Source: Myroides odoratimimus (GTDB lineage: Bacteria > Bacteroidota > Bacteroidia > Flavobacteriales > Flavobacteriaceae). From it: DNA of 64,000 nt. Every line of letters starts with the position of its first letter. The stretch's first letter is position 1. The stretch spans positions 1 through 64,000 of the forward strand of contig NZ_JACAKB010000005.1 of the NCBI RefSeq assembly GCF_030326305.1. The letters run 5' to 3'. Both the position numbers and the translations under genes were made by a program. A model generated the notes under the pieces. The model was not told where the DNA came from. It saw only the letters and a program-made list of their open reading frames with translations, and ran no database searches. Below are positions 44,384-54,321 of this stretch, piece after piece.

Positions 44384-47300
44384 TTATTTTGTCTTTTTAC
44401 TTGGTAACATAGGGTTAGAGAATATTCCTTCTCTAAATCCTCTAAGAAAAGCCAGATCATAGATCACAGATGTACTACATCCTGTCAAATTAGTTATGGT
44501 CAATCTCACTTTACCTTTTCTATTATGCCAGTTCTCTCCATTGACTTTGGCATCTTTAGGAAAGGTTATCGTCAGCGCTCCTGTTCCTGGCTTGATGATA
44601 AATACTCCTCCCTGCTGTCTAATAATCGGTTTGTCGTTAGCATCAAACAATACATTGCCTTTGCTATCTCGTTCTACAATAGTTTTTCTTATCTCTACTT
44701 CTGGATTATCTACAGTAGCGAAAGGAAACGCCTTCCACTCATTCTCTGTATCTAATAAATATTCCCAGTCATATCGCTGTATATCTCCTATCACTACAGG
44801 GCTAAGCTGTAATGGCTGTCCCCCTTTAATATTTACTTGATCTACTACCGTAGTCTGCTTTCCTTTGCTATCCTGAGCGATTACACGTTCTACAGAAGGC
44901 AGACTATTTATTTTAATCTTAATTGGCGTTCTAGAGCCTATCGTACATCCATTTCTAACAGCCTGTACATATACTGTAAACTCATCTCCTACCTTATAAT
45001 GCTTAGACAAGTCTATCGTAAACATATCATCCAAAGCAGGTAGTCTAGTCATTCCTTTCTCTGAAGTGTACACTTCATAACTAGTACAATGGCTATTCTG
45101 TGGTTGTATCCTCAACGGTTCTCCTTCACATAACTGAAGAACCTGTTCTAGTTCATAACCGTACTGATCTGTCTCTATCTCCATACCGACTTCTACTCTA
45201 GGAACTAGATCAACGTTATAGATATGAGTAAAATCTCCTAATACTCCTACAACTGAACCATACGATATCTTCACTCTATCAAAAGGTTCTGTAGAAGGCG
45301 CTACTATGATTCTGTATCTATCTCTACCTCCTATCCCTAATAATCTCAAGCGAAGTGCTCCATTAGATTCTGTAAGCGGTTCTCCTACTTTCTTATCACC
45401 TAAATAGCGTTGAATCTTAAAGCCTTTGACTAATTCTAAACTCAATACTCCAGGGTTCTTATTCTCTGCTGTAATATGCAACTCATCCCCTGGTAGGGCA
45501 GTTTGTTTAAACACTACAGTTAGGCTTGCCATATTCGCTACTGCTAACCCTCTTGCTATTACTGCATAACTATTAGGATCATCATCAACAGCATTCCAAG
45601 GGAGACTAACAGATGCTGTGGCACTTAATGCTCCTAGTCCCACATCTTCTACTCCATGGAGTACATCCAACACATTTGGATTAATATTAGGTAGTACAGC
45701 TGCACAACTTGGATTCTCCACTTGCTTAGTCACATAAGCCCCATAAACCTTAGCATTCTGAGCTACACCTACTGTAGATCCTAAGACTACTTGTACTCCT
45801 CTATATTTCTGTGGTCCTTTCTTATTCGATGGTACGAATGTATACTCCAACACATTATCTGCTGCTAACAGATCTACTAATCCTCCATCTACACCTTGTA
45901 ACGCTCCTATTTTCTTTCCATTAGCATCAAGGCCTACTACTGTAACACCACCCAATGCAACTAAGCCACTATATTCTTTACCGAGTTTCACTGTCACAGG
46001 TGTTCCTGCTGCTTGATCTTCTTTGAAGTAAATATTCTGCCATGTAGTCCCTAATCCTAATAGTCCTAATCCTACTGTTATAGTAGAATATGTGTCTGGT
46101 CGTCCATCAATAGCATTACCTTTATTAGATACTCCTCCTGTCAGAGCAGAATACCACGCTGTATAGTCCGTTGCCCAGTATCTCTCGTAAGTCGGTGGAC
46201 AGTCTTCATTATTAAATACATTGACTTGAATATTCTTGATATCCGAACATCCATTAGCATTCTCAGCAACTACAGTATAGTTATAAACCCCTGCTTGGTT
46301 AAAGACCTTAGGACTCGTCCTATCAATAATTTCTTCTCCATTCACTCCATACCAAGTGATCATATCACTAGCACGATCTGTTATCATAACTGGCAGTACA
46401 AAAGAATCTCCTACATTCAATGTATAGCTTAAAGCATCAGAGGTATTCTTCAATTTTAACTTAGGAATAGGATTAACATTAATCTTTACCTTAGCGGACT
46501 CTTCTGAACTAACACCGTTAATAACATAAACAACACTATATTCTCCTGGCTCTGTTACTCTAATACTCTCTGTAGGTAATAGCTCTTCGATTACTCTATC
46601 TTCTAGATCACCTCCTACTTCGCGTACCTTAAATAAATTACCGTCTTTAAACCAGCGGTAAGATTCTACAGTACCTATAGTAGTCAATGGCTTTTTAGCA
46701 GTCAATATTGCCTCATCTCCTTCACATATTACACTCACATCTGATGAAACAGAAGGCTGAGGATGTGGCTTACCTACAATGCTAGTATGTGCTATAGAAC
46801 GAATCTTCGTAGGATCTACATACGGCAGTTTTAGGTTACTTACATCTAGATAAGCTTCATTAGATAACACTCCTAAACCTGGGTAGCCAATCACTGTTCC
46901 GTTAATAATGACTCTAGAAGAAGAGTGAGCATCTAAACTCACTTTCCAATTCTCAATACTCTTCGCACTATATATACTAGGAATATTAGAAGGAGGTGTC
47001 AATGTGTTTTTATTATTACCTCTATTATCAAAGAAGATCTCGTCTACTCTAAAGAATTCTTTTATCGTTGATAAATAATCGTTTAGTTTGAAGTCTTTAT
47101 ACAAATCAGATGAGTGGTTAGACATCTCTAATGTGTAGCTTAACTTATCTCCTTTTTTTGCTTCTAGTAAGTTGACAGATTTATTAATCATTAACCCTTC
47201 TGGAGTTGTGACATTTAAATCTTTAATCTCGTGAATATTGACCGCCATCCCTGTTGAAGCTGCAAAACCAATCTTCAATGTTTCGTAAGGTAACTCATCG

Positions 47301-48130
47301 TATTTATAGTCTAATATTTCTACGAATCGACCACTATACACAGGCTGTATACGTACTTTGATATGAAACTTCTTTTTAAGAGCGTAAGTCCCATCAGGTT
47401 TCTTCTTACTTCTATCTTCTTCTAAGATAGGTTTCATCTCGATCTGCACTCTCCTATAAAAACTATAGTCATCTGGCCTAGAATACGTAAATCCATAATC
47501 TATCGTTTTACCTCCTGGTTCTTTTACATGTGTTAGATATCTAGCAGTCTTATTTAGGTCATTTATAACCTTTCCTCTTAAGACAACACTCTGAGCAAAA
47601 GAACCTCTTGTATTAGGTCTTCCTACAGCTCCACTAGTAAAGTTTCCATATTCATCAAGTCCAACGGCAATATAACCACCTGTAACACCATAAGTATTAT
47701 CACCTGGTCCATATCCTAATGACCCGCCATAACTACCTAGTCTAAACTTCCCTTTAGGTATACTTCCATCGTATAGAAATACAGAGATACCATCAGCTCC
47801 ACCACTAATCTTTCCATCTTTCTTACGCCATGCTTTATATTCAAAGTCGATCAATACTCCTCTATCTGAAGGAAAACTCTCTTCTATAATAGCATACCCC
47901 TTTTGATTCATTCCATCAGAAGTAAGTCTTAACCACCCAGTACCATAATCATCTAGCCCTTGTGAAGCCGTTAGTATAGCATTATCCCCTAATACTACTT
48001 TACTATTCACTGATCTATGAGTAAAACTTTCTTGTATAGTAAACTGTGCATATAAAGGAGATAACTGTCCTACTAAAACACATAGTACAAACGCTAAAAC
48101 ATATCTATATTTACTCATCAAAACTTTCAT
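44384..48130 (-). CDS. giant exported lectin-domain surface protein with Ig-like and paired repeat modules
   Basis: A 1248-residue exported protein, started at MKVLMSKYRYV (signal peptide ending SPLYAQ); a start four codons later is also possible. Domains: an L-type (legume-like) lectin domain at about residues 45-285 (LRLTSDGMNQKGYAII, GADGISVFLYDG, GSLGYG); a segment resembling conserved repeats of surface proteins; Ig-like domains with VICEGDEAILTAKK and a conserved Cys; then two related ~165-residue modules (about 645-815 and 825-995); and a closing Ig-like region. No recognisable T9SS C-terminal domain at the end. It probably binds glycan on the surface. Confidence 0.82.
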   Translation of the reverse strand: MKVLMSKYRYVLAFVLCVLVGQLSPLYAQFTIQESFTHRSVNSKVVLGDNAILTASQGLDDYGTGWLRLTSDGMNQKGYAIIEESFPSDRGVLIDFEYKAWRKKDGKISGGADGISVFLYDGSIPKGKFRLGSYGGSLGYGPGDNTYGVTGGYIAVGLDEYGNFTSGAVGRPNTRGSFAQSVVLRGKVINDLNKTARYLTHVKEPGGKTIDYGFTYSRPDDYSFYRRVQIEMKPILEEDRSKKKPDGTYALKKKFHIKVRIQPVYSGRFVEILDYKYDELPYETLKIGFAASTGMAVNIHEIKDLNVTTPEGLMINKSVNLLEAKKGDKLSYTLEMSNHSSDLYKDFKLNDYLSTIKEFFRVDEIFFDNRGNNKNTLTPPSNIPSIYSAKSIENWKVSLDAHSSSRVIINGTVIGYPGLGVLSNEAYLDVSNLKLPYVDPTKIRSIAHTSIVGKPHPQPSVSSDVSVICEGDEAILTAKKPLTTIGTVESYRWFKDGNLFKVREVGGDLEDRVIEELLPTESIRVTEPGEYSVVYVINGVSSEESAKVKINVNPIPKLKLKNTSDALSYTLNVGDSFVLPVMITDRASDMITWYGVNGEEIIDRTSPKVFNQAGVYNYTVVAENANGCSDIKNIQVNVFNNEDCPPTYERYWATDYTAWYSALTGGVSNKGNAIDGRPDTYSTITVGLGLLGLGTTWQNIYFKEDQAAGTPVTVKLGKEYSGLVALGGVTVVGLDANGKKIGALQGVDGGLVDLLAADNVLEYTFVPSNKKGPQKYRGVQVVLGSTVGVAQNAKVYGAYVTKQVENPSCAAVLPNINPNVLDVLHGVEDVGLGALSATASVSLPWNAVDDDPNSYAVIARGLAVANMASLTVVFKQTALPGDELHITAENKNPGVLSLELVKGFKIQRYLGDKKVGEPLTESNGALRLRLLGIGGRDRYRIIVAPSTEPFDRVKISYGSVVGVLGDFTHIYNVDLVPRVEVGMEIETDQYGYELEQVLQLCEGEPLRIQPQNSHCTSYEVYTSEKGMTRLPALDDMFTIDLSKHYKVGDEFTVYVQAVRNGCTIGSRTPIKIKINSLPSVERVIAQDSKGKQTTVVDQVNIKGGQPLQLSPVVIGDIQRYDWEYLLDTENEWKAFPFATVDNPEVEIRKTIVERDSKGNVLFDANDKPIIRQQGGVFIIKPGTGALTITFPKDAKVNGENWHNRKGKVRLTITNLTGCSTSVIYDLAFLRGFREGIFSNPMLPSKKTK

Positions 48131-48857
48131 AACAAACACATTTACAACACTATAAAAAAACAACCTCTAACTTATTTTAGACAAAGATCCCTCTGCTCAT
48201 ATCATGTGAGATATCAGACATTTAGAAAATAGAAGTCTACACCAAATACAAGGTGTTTAAAATCCCATTAAACTTTTTAGTGATCTACAACTAAGAAACA
48301 GTTGCTACTTTTATGATACTTTTACTCTTTTTCCTTTATTACTCTTTTTATTTGAGAACATACACTCAAAATCATTATTCAATTCGAAGACCTAAGACAT
48401 CTAAACAAGTAATGATTAACTCTTCATTATAACTAAAAACAAATATTAGGCCATGTTTGTTTTTTTACTAAAAAAAATCACCTATTGTGATATATTAATT
48501 TCTCAAGAACACGCTAACTAATTGTATTAATGCTTATTACATACTGTGAAAAAACCAACTATTTTTGTGCAAATTTACTCAAAACAATTCATCATCCTAA
48601 CACATACTACAACACAATGAAGAATATAATTCCTTAAAATGAAGTGAAAAAATACTATTTTTTGATAAAATATGATTTTATAACTAAATAATAAGAAAGT
48701 GAACAAGGTATCATTATCCATAAGCGGTTTTTGATACAAAATTACAACACCTAATCTTCACATAATGTGACTGTTAAAGTTATATCAAAGAAAGGAAAGT
48801 TATAAAATCAAGGCTTTCTAATCTTTATTTACTATTTTTAAAATAAAATTATTAACC
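48131..48857. other. long AT-rich intergenic region between divergent genes
   Basis: About 720 bp with no gene I can support. It contains a small hairpin ACACC / GGTGT near 48239-48257 and an isolated plus-strand -7 match TATTTTTG at 48560-48567, almost 300 bp ahead of the next ATG. A leader or small RNA is possible, but no other signal supports it. Confidence 0.35.
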
Positions 48858-49628
48858 ATGAATCAAGACCATAATAAACCTTTTATAACTGAATCTATTC
48901 AAGACAAAGTAGCTACTATATCATTCTATAGCCCAGCTAGTAACTCTTTTCCTAGTTCGCAATTAGAAAAATTAACTAGTATAATTACTAAACTTAGTGA
49001 TCACCCACATATTAATACAATAATTCTAAAAAGTGAAGGAACAGGCGCATTCTGTGCAGGAGCTTCTTTTGACGAACTACTTTCTATTAAAGATACTGCT
49101 ACAGGTCAAGCCTTTTTCTCTGGCTTTGCAAATGTCATTAATGCAATGCGCAAAAGTCCGAAGATATTTATTGGTCGTATCCACGGCAAAACTGTAGGAG
49201 GAGGAGTAGGACTAGCTGCTGCATGTGATTATTGTTTTGCTACAACGAATGCATCTATTAAATTATCAGAACTAGCTATAGGTATTGGACCTTTTGTAAT
49301 AGAACCAGCTGTATCTCGTAAAATAGGTAAAACGGCCTTCACAGAAATGTCTCTTGCAGCTCACGAATGGAAAACGGCTACTTGGGCACAGAATCACGGA
49401 TTGTATAGCGAGGTATATGATACTGTAGACAGACTCGACTTAGAAGTAGAGACCTTTGCTACGAAGATAAGTTCATATAACCCAGAAGCTCTATGCGAAA
49501 TGAAGAAAATATTCTGGGAAGGAACAGACCATTGGACAGAACTATTACATCAACGTGCTGAAATATCAGGTAGACTTGTCCTTTCTGAATTTACAATAAA
49601 TGCGCTTAACCAATTTAAAGCAAAATAA
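48858..49628 (+). CDS. enoyl-CoA hydratase/isomerase (crotonase) family protein
   Basis: A 256-residue crotonase-fold enzyme. The oxyanion-hole segments are FCAGASFDELL (about residues 68-78) and IHGKTVGGGVGLAAACDY (about 112-129). At the two usual catalytic Glu positions, the first is replaced within GGGVG and the second region reads LSELAIGIGPFVIEP; one catalytic Glu is retained in SEL. It may be a hydratase, isomerase or methylglutaconyl-CoA hydratase-like enzyme. It is monocistronic, ending in a strong terminator. Confidence 0.85.
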   Translation: MNQDHNKPFITESIQDKVATISFYSPASNSFPSSQLEKLTSIITKLSDHPHINTIILKSEGTGAFCAGASFDELLSIKDTATGQAFFSGFANVINAMRKSPKIFIGRIHGKTVGGGVGLAAACDYCFATTNASIKLSELAIGIGPFVIEPAVSRKIGKTAFTEMSLAAHEWKTATWAQNHGLYSEVYDTVDRLDLEVETFATKISSYNPEALCEMKKIFWEGTDHWTELLHQRAEISGRLVLSEFTINALNQFKAK

Positions 49629-49631
49629 TAT

Positions 49632-49670
49632 ATACCCCTTCTAAGCACGCATACTCAGAAGGGGTATTTT
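49632..49670 (+). terminator. terminator after the crotonase gene
   Basis: The perfect stem ATACCCCTTCT / AGAAGGGGTAT with a 14-nt loop is followed by T. Confidence 0.82.
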
Positions 49671-49834
49671 ATTACACATATCTTACAACTATTATTAAAA
49701 AACATAAAACAATAAAGACATATTTAGTCAAACTAAACAGTATAAAAAATATTTACACAGAATAAACATCTATTTAATATTAATGTTAACTTAAATTAAC
49801 TCATTGTGGTATATTTGCTAAAAAATATAAAACT

Positions 49835-50644
49835 ATGAAATCACTAAAGTACTTACTACCAATACTTTTAATCTCCTTTAAAGCCCTTGCATCAGAGCCA
49901 CTAAAGGTATCAGACTATAGAGATAGTGGTAGGTATAGCACCTCACATTATGAAGGTGGCTTTCTAAGTCATTTAAATATTTCGGCAGGAGTTTCTACAT
50001 TAGGATTCACCCTAGAGGCATCTACTCCGATTAATTCAAGTTTAAAACTAAGAGCTGGATTAGATTACTTTAAATTCAATTCTAAAAAGTATGATGTAGA
50101 TTTTGATGATCAAGATGGATACTTGTATGAGGCCTTTGGTTACACCCCTACTTATGAGATGCATGGTAGCCTTAAAGCTATTCACGGACACGCACTAGTA
50201 GATTATTATCCTTTCAAAAAAGGAATATTTCATCTTACAGCAGGTTTCTACTTAGGTAGTACTAAACTGAAAGCGAATGGACTATTAACAGATGGTAATG
50301 GTACCCCTGCTGAACTTAAACCAGGTTATGAATGGCCTACAATAGACTTCGATGGTAACGAACTAGCAGTAATAGATGGTAAGATAGACGCAGAACTAAC
50401 ATTAGGTCAGGTGATCAAGCCATACGTTGGTATCGGATTAGGAAGAGCTGTTTCTAAAAGACGTATAGGTGTTAAGTTTGAACTAGGTGTATTATATCAA
50501 GGAGATTATACATTAAAACAAAATGGTAGAACAGTTGCTTCTACGAGTGACCTAAATGCCTCAGTAGAGGATGCAGATAAAGTAACCAAATGGCTAAAAC
50601 TATGGCCTATGGTAAACTTTCAACTTAATTACCGCATATTCTAA
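49835..50644 (+). CDS. outer-membrane beta-barrel protein, paralog 1
   Basis: A 269-residue exported barrel (signal to ALAS). Features shared with the next gene are SAGVSTLGFTLEASTPINSSLKLRAG, the loop KYDVDFDD, then the strand LGQVIKPYVGIGLGRAV and the C-terminal NFQLNYRIF. The terminal Phe and amphipathic strands indicate an eight- to ten-strand outer-membrane barrel. It is separated from the next gene by 6 bp. Role unknown; it may be a structural barrel or small-solute porin. Confidence 0.8.
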   Translation: MKSLKYLLPILLISFKALASEPLKVSDYRDSGRYSTSHYEGGFLSHLNISAGVSTLGFTLEASTPINSSLKLRAGLDYFKFNSKKYDVDFDDQDGYLYEAFGYTPTYEMHGSLKAIHGHALVDYYPFKKGIFHLTAGFYLGSTKLKANGLLTDGNGTPAELKPGYEWPTIDFDGNELAVIDGKIDAELTLGQVIKPYVGIGLGRAVSKRRIGVKFELGVLYQGDYTLKQNGRTVASTSDLNASVEDADKVTKWLKLWPMVNFQLNYRIF

Positions 50645-50650
50645 AACATT

Positions 50651-51622
50651 ATGAAATTAAAGTATATATCAACCATCCTTATATCGTGCTTATTCATCTA
50701 CTCTACAAACTCTTACGCACAAGAAGAACCAACTATGGAGAGTACAGCAGTGAATACTGTAGAAGAAGTAAGTCAAGAGAAAACAACAGATGAGCAACAA
50801 CCGAAGGAAGACAAAAAGAAGAAAAAGAAGTCAGGACCTCCTACCTTACCTCCCAACAATTCGACTGCTTACTTATTACATATAGGTGAAGACGAATTCG
50901 TGAGAGATAATATAGCGAAACACTACTCTGACCAACGCTTCTATGAATGGACGTTAAGCGCAGGAGTATCTACTATGGGGCTAACACTAGAAGCATTAAC
51001 TCCTATCAACAGTTATCTAAAACTTAGAGGAGGTATAAACCTATTCTTCTTTAATTCTAAGCACTATGATGTTGGTATTGATGATCCTAAAGGAGAATTA
51101 GCTAGTGTTTTTGGTTATAAACCTAATCTTACGATTAAAGGTAAAAATCACATGATACATGCTCATACCTTAGTTGACTTCTACCCTGTACCTGATGGTC
51201 TATTCTTTCTTACTGGTGGTTTTTACTTCGGTCAAAACAAAACAGCCTTAGATGGATATTTAATCAATCATCAAGGAGATAGAGCAACTCCTCTACTAGG
51301 AGAATGGCCTGAATCATTAGACTTTCAAGGGAACCAAATCAAGTTAAATGAAGGAAATATGGAAGCTGATGTTACACTTGGTAGTATTATCAAACCTTAT
51401 CTAGGGATAGGAATAGGAAGAGTGGTAACGAATAAAAAACTAGGTTTCTCATTTGAACTAGGGATGATGTACCAAGGTGACTATGAACTAAAACAGGATG
51501 GAAGCAAAGTACTCTTCGATCTTGATAACGACTTTGAATACAACGAAAAAGGAGAGAAATGGTTAAATCGAATTAAATGGTGGCCTAAAGTATCCTTCCA
51601 AGTTAGATATCGATTGTTCTAA
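50651..51622 (+). CDS. outer-membrane beta-barrel protein, paralog 2 with charged linker
   Basis: A 323-residue paralog of the preceding gene. After the signal peptide (ending NSYAQ) it carries an extra ~60-residue acidic/basic disordered linker (EEPTMESTAVNTVEEVSQEK, then KEDKKKKKKSGPP) ahead of the barrel. The barrel repeats SAGVSTMGLTLEALTPINSYLKLRGG, KHYDVGIDD, LGSIIKPYLGIGIGRVV and ends VSFQVRYRLF. The linker could reach through the peptidoglycan. The two genes form one unit. Function unknown. Confidence 0.8.
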   Translation: MKLKYISTILISCLFIYSTNSYAQEEPTMESTAVNTVEEVSQEKTTDEQQPKEDKKKKKKSGPPTLPPNNSTAYLLHIGEDEFVRDNIAKHYSDQRFYEWTLSAGVSTMGLTLEALTPINSYLKLRGGINLFFFNSKHYDVGIDDPKGELASVFGYKPNLTIKGKNHMIHAHTLVDFYPVPDGLFFLTGGFYFGQNKTALDGYLINHQGDRATPLLGEWPESLDFQGNQIKLNEGNMEADVTLGSIIKPYLGIGIGRVVTNKKLGFSFELGMMYQGDYELKQDGSKVLFDLDNDFEYNEKGEKWLNRIKWWPKVSFQVRYRLF

Positions 51623-51692
51623 ACAAGGTCATCTCTTTAAGGATAAAGAGAAAAGGCTACGCTAAATATAGGGGGTCAACTATATTTTTGTG

Positions 51693-51700
51693 TACCTTTG
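51693..51700 (+). promoter_or_regulatory. -7 box for the queD-lpxH unit
   Basis: TACCTTTG matches TAnnTTTG and ends 15 bp ahead of the ATG at 51716, excluding an earlier in-frame start that overlaps it. Confidence 0.6.
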
Positions 51701-51715
51701 CCAAAATTTTTAGTT

Positions 51716-52168
51716 ATGCCTAAGATTAGAATTACAAAACAATTCACATTTGAAACAGGACATGCCTTATATGGTTATGATGGTAAATGTCGTAACGTAC
51801 ACGGTCATAGTTATAAGCTAGCTGTTACAGTTATTGGTACTCCGATAGAGGATACTAGTAATGTGAAGTATGGTATGGTTATAGATTTTGGAGACTTAAA
51901 AAAAATAGTGAAAGGAGATATCGTAGATGTATTCGATCACGCTACTGTTTTCAATAAAAATACCCCTCATATAGAATTAGCAAAAGAACTAGAAGAGCGC
52001 GGACACCACGTTATTCTTGTCGATTATCAACCAACTAGCGAAAACATGGTTATTGACTTCGCTCAGAAGATAAAAAGCAAATTACCTAAAGGGATAGAAC
52101 TATACTCATTAAGATTACAAGAGACAGAATCATCATACGCTGAATGGCATCAATCAGATAATTTATAG
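51716..52168 (+). CDS. queD: 6-carboxytetrahydropterin synthase-like protein (QueD/PTPS)
   Basis: A 150-residue pterin enzyme. The zinc-binding His and the catalytic Cys are visible: FETGHALYGYDGKCRNVHGHSYKL (His in ETGHA, Cys in KCRNVHGHSY) and LRLQETESSYAEW at the end, which holds the substrate-binding Glu. It fits 6-carboxy-5,6,7,8-tetrahydropterin synthase of the queuosine pathway, although the 6-pyruvoyl-tetrahydropterin synthase reading is possible. I start at 51716, behind the promoter. LpxH follows by 3 bp. Confidence 0.88.
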   Translation: MPKIRITKQFTFETGHALYGYDGKCRNVHGHSYKLAVTVIGTPIEDTSNVKYGMVIDFGDLKKIVKGDIVDVFDHATVFNKNTPHIELAKELEERGHHVILVDYQPTSENMVIDFAQKIKSKLPKGIELYSLRLQETESSYAEWHQSDNL

Positions 52169-52171
52169 GAC

Positions 52172-52954
52172 TTGAGTTTTACAATTAATACAGATAAGAG
52201 TATATACTTTGCTTCTGATCAACACTTCGGAGCACCCACTCGAGAGAAAAGCCTTCCTAGGGAAGAATTATTCTTACAGTGGCTACGCGAGAAAGAAGAT
52301 GATATGGGCGCCTTATTCATACTAGGAGATTTATTTGACTTCTGGTTTGAGTACAAGACTGTAGTACCTAAAGGTTTTGTAAGAATACTTGGTAAGTTGG
52401 CTGAAATCAAAGATAGAGGTATTCCTGTTTTCTTCTTTGTAGGAAACCACGACTTATGGATGGATGATTACTTCCAGACAGAACTAGGAATACCAGTATA
52501 TCACGAGCCTAAAGTCTTTGACATTAACGGTAAGAAGTTCTTTATCGGACATGGAGATGGACTAGGACCAGGAGATATGGGCTATAAGAGAATGAAGAAA
52601 GTCTTTACCAATCCTTTCTCTAAATGGTTATTTAGATGGTTACATCCAGACATCGGAGTTAGACTTGGCTCTTACCTATCAGTTAAGAATAAACTGATAT
52701 CAGGAGATGAAGACATTAAATTCTTAGGAGAAGATAATGAATGGTTAATCCTATATGCTAAACGCAAATTAGAAACCACTCATTACGACTACTTCGTTTT
52801 TGGGCACCGTCATTTACCCATGATTATTGATTTAAATGATCAGTCTAAGTATATTAACTTAGGGGATTGGATTAACTACTTCACCTATGGAAAGTACGAT
52901 ACTAGTCTACATTTAATAGAATATAAAAAAGAGCTTGCAGAAGCAAAACAATAA
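52172..52954 (+). CDS. lpxH: UDP-2,3-diacylglucosamine diphosphatase
   Basis: A 260-residue metallophosphoesterase of lipid A synthesis. Metal motifs in order: YFASDQHFGAP (about residues 11-21), LGDLFDFW (about 51-58), VGNHDLW (about 92-98), GHGDGL and GHRHLPM. It most likely starts with TTG, 3 bp after the queD stop, because the first ATG lies beyond the essential DxH motif. The gene ends in a perfect bidirectional terminator shared with the converging gene. Confidence 0.92.
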   Translation: MSFTINTDKSIYFASDQHFGAPTREKSLPREELFLQWLREKEDDMGALFILGDLFDFWFEYKTVVPKGFVRILGKLAEIKDRGIPVFFFVGNHDLWMDDYFQTELGIPVYHEPKVFDINGKKFFIGHGDGLGPGDMGYKRMKKVFTNPFSKWLFRWLHPDIGVRLGSYLSVKNKLISGDEDIKFLGEDNEWLILYAKRKLETTHYDYFVFGHRHLPMIIDLNDQSKYINLGDWINYFTYGKYDTSLHLIEYKKELAEAKQ

Positions 52955-52955
52955 C

Positions 52956-52985
52956 AAAAAACGCATACTGATCAGTATGCGTTTT
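52956..52985. terminator. bidirectional terminator between lpxH and the HTTM gene
   Basis: A perfect palindrome: A5, then ACGCATACTGAT with its exact complement, then T5. Confidence 0.88.
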
Positions 52986-52998
52986 TCTATTTCTTATT

Positions 52999-54321
52999 CT
53001 AGAAAGGCTTTTCTAATATCCACTCACAGTGCGTAAAATAATTCCAACCTACAGCTCCTAAGTCCACTTTAGGATCTACGAATTGACTTAAGTCACGTTG
53101 ATTGATGGACACGTAACTTTCAGCATATACTGCTACGTCCTCTCCTTTTGCTTCATATTCTTTTTTGATGTATTGTGCCATCTGCCAGATCATATCTGGA
53201 GAAGATAGGCGAGCCATCTGTTTATTTGTTAATACATCCTCTATATCGTAATACTTTCTATCCCCTGTCTTTTTATTCTCTACGATATAATTCGTATAAC
53301 CACCCCTCGATCTAAGCATCATACGCCAGCTAAGACGATGTCCTTCATCTGTCCACAATACATCACCCTTAATAAAATAATGTCTCAAAGGAAGTACTAA
53401 TTGTACAAACATAAATACCAATAAGAAATATTTCACTTGAGGAGAGAAATGTCTTGCTACTACTTGTTCCTCTTTTAAAGTATCCTCATCTAAAGGAGTT
53501 TTCTTCTTAAAGAACCAACTTCTCACTTGCTCTGGTTCATAGAAGAACACAGCAAAACTCAAAGCAAAATAAGGAAATATACCGATATGTAAGGTTATAG
53601 AATTAAACAAGTGAAATACCAATGAGGCTATAACGGCTAAAGTACGTGTGCGTTTATACAACAATAAGAACACTACTAACCCATCAAATATAATTCCTAA
53701 ATAAGCAATAGAGACATAGAACCAATCTTGTGTAAAGACCTGTTTAAATACCTCAGGAATATTAGCTCCTTGATACATCAACTTTGTAAATGTCCCATCT
53801 AACCAATCTGGATAGAACTTAGCCACAGTACCATAGATATAAAGCATGAATACCTGAAAGATAAATAGCCAAGAGATGTAATAAGGCATGGAGTATTCTT
53901 CTGCTACTCTATTACTTTTTACATCAAGAGAGGCATATCGATTAGCAGGTACAAAGCACATATACACACAGATCACTAATAGCATATAGTAGTGATTATT
54001 ATAAGATGTCTTCTGTATAAAATAAGCACCTGCCCATAATATCGTTAATAGTGGCATAGTCCACTTATATCGGTATCCCAGCATAACAGCCACTGACACA
54101 CAACCCATCACAAAAAAATAGAAGTACATCTGAGGCCCTACTAGCACCTGCAGAAAGTCCATATAGATATGAGAGAATGTAATCTTTACATCTACTAGAT
54201 TATCTCTTACCCAACCTGTAGCAATCGCACCGAATGACTCACAAGCAAATAAGAAACCAAAGAATATACGAAAGATAATTAACGGAGAATTATCTATCTG
54301 ACGGTACAGTTTTTCCTTCAT
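52999..54321 (-). CDS. HTTM-domain (vitamin K-dependent gamma-carboxylase-like) membrane protein
   Basis: A 440-residue multi-spanning membrane protein with about 8 hydrophobic helices and a soluble tail. The N-terminal IDNSPLIIFRIFFGFLFACESFGAIATGW and LPFYISWLF-type segments fit the HTTM domain, found in human gamma-glutamyl carboxylase and in many bacterial proteins of unknown role. The C-terminal ~110 residues include RHYFIKGDVLWTDEGHRLSWRMMLR. The gene starts inside the end of ribF (32-bp overlap), so the two are translationally linked. Confidence 0.82.
   Translation of the reverse strand: MKEKLYRQIDNSPLIIFRIFFGFLFACESFGAIATGWVRDNLVDVKITFSHIYMDFLQVLVGPQMYFYFFVMGCVSVAVMLGYRYKWTMPLLTILWAGAYFIQKTSYNNHYYMLLVICVYMCFVPANRYASLDVKSNRVAEEYSMPYYISWLFIFQVFMLYIYGTVAKFYPDWLDGTFTKLMYQGANIPEVFKQVFTQDWFYVSIAYLGIIFDGLVVFLLLYKRTRTLAVIASLVFHLFNSITLHIGIFPYFALSFAVFFYEPEQVRSWFFKKKTPLDEDTLKEEQVVARHFSPQVKYFLLVFMFVQLVLPLRHYFIKGDVLWTDEGHRLSWRMMLRSRGGYTNYIVENKKTGDRKYYDIEDVLTNKQMARLSSPDMIWQMAQYIKKEYEAKGEDVAVYAESYVSINQRDLSQFVDPKVDLGAVGWNYFTHCEWILEKPF

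Noticed and set aside
48560-48567. Orphan promoter for a small RNA
   Set aside because: TATTTTTG is an isolated match in very AT-rich sequence, with no terminator or conserved structure after it; chance is a sufficient explanation.
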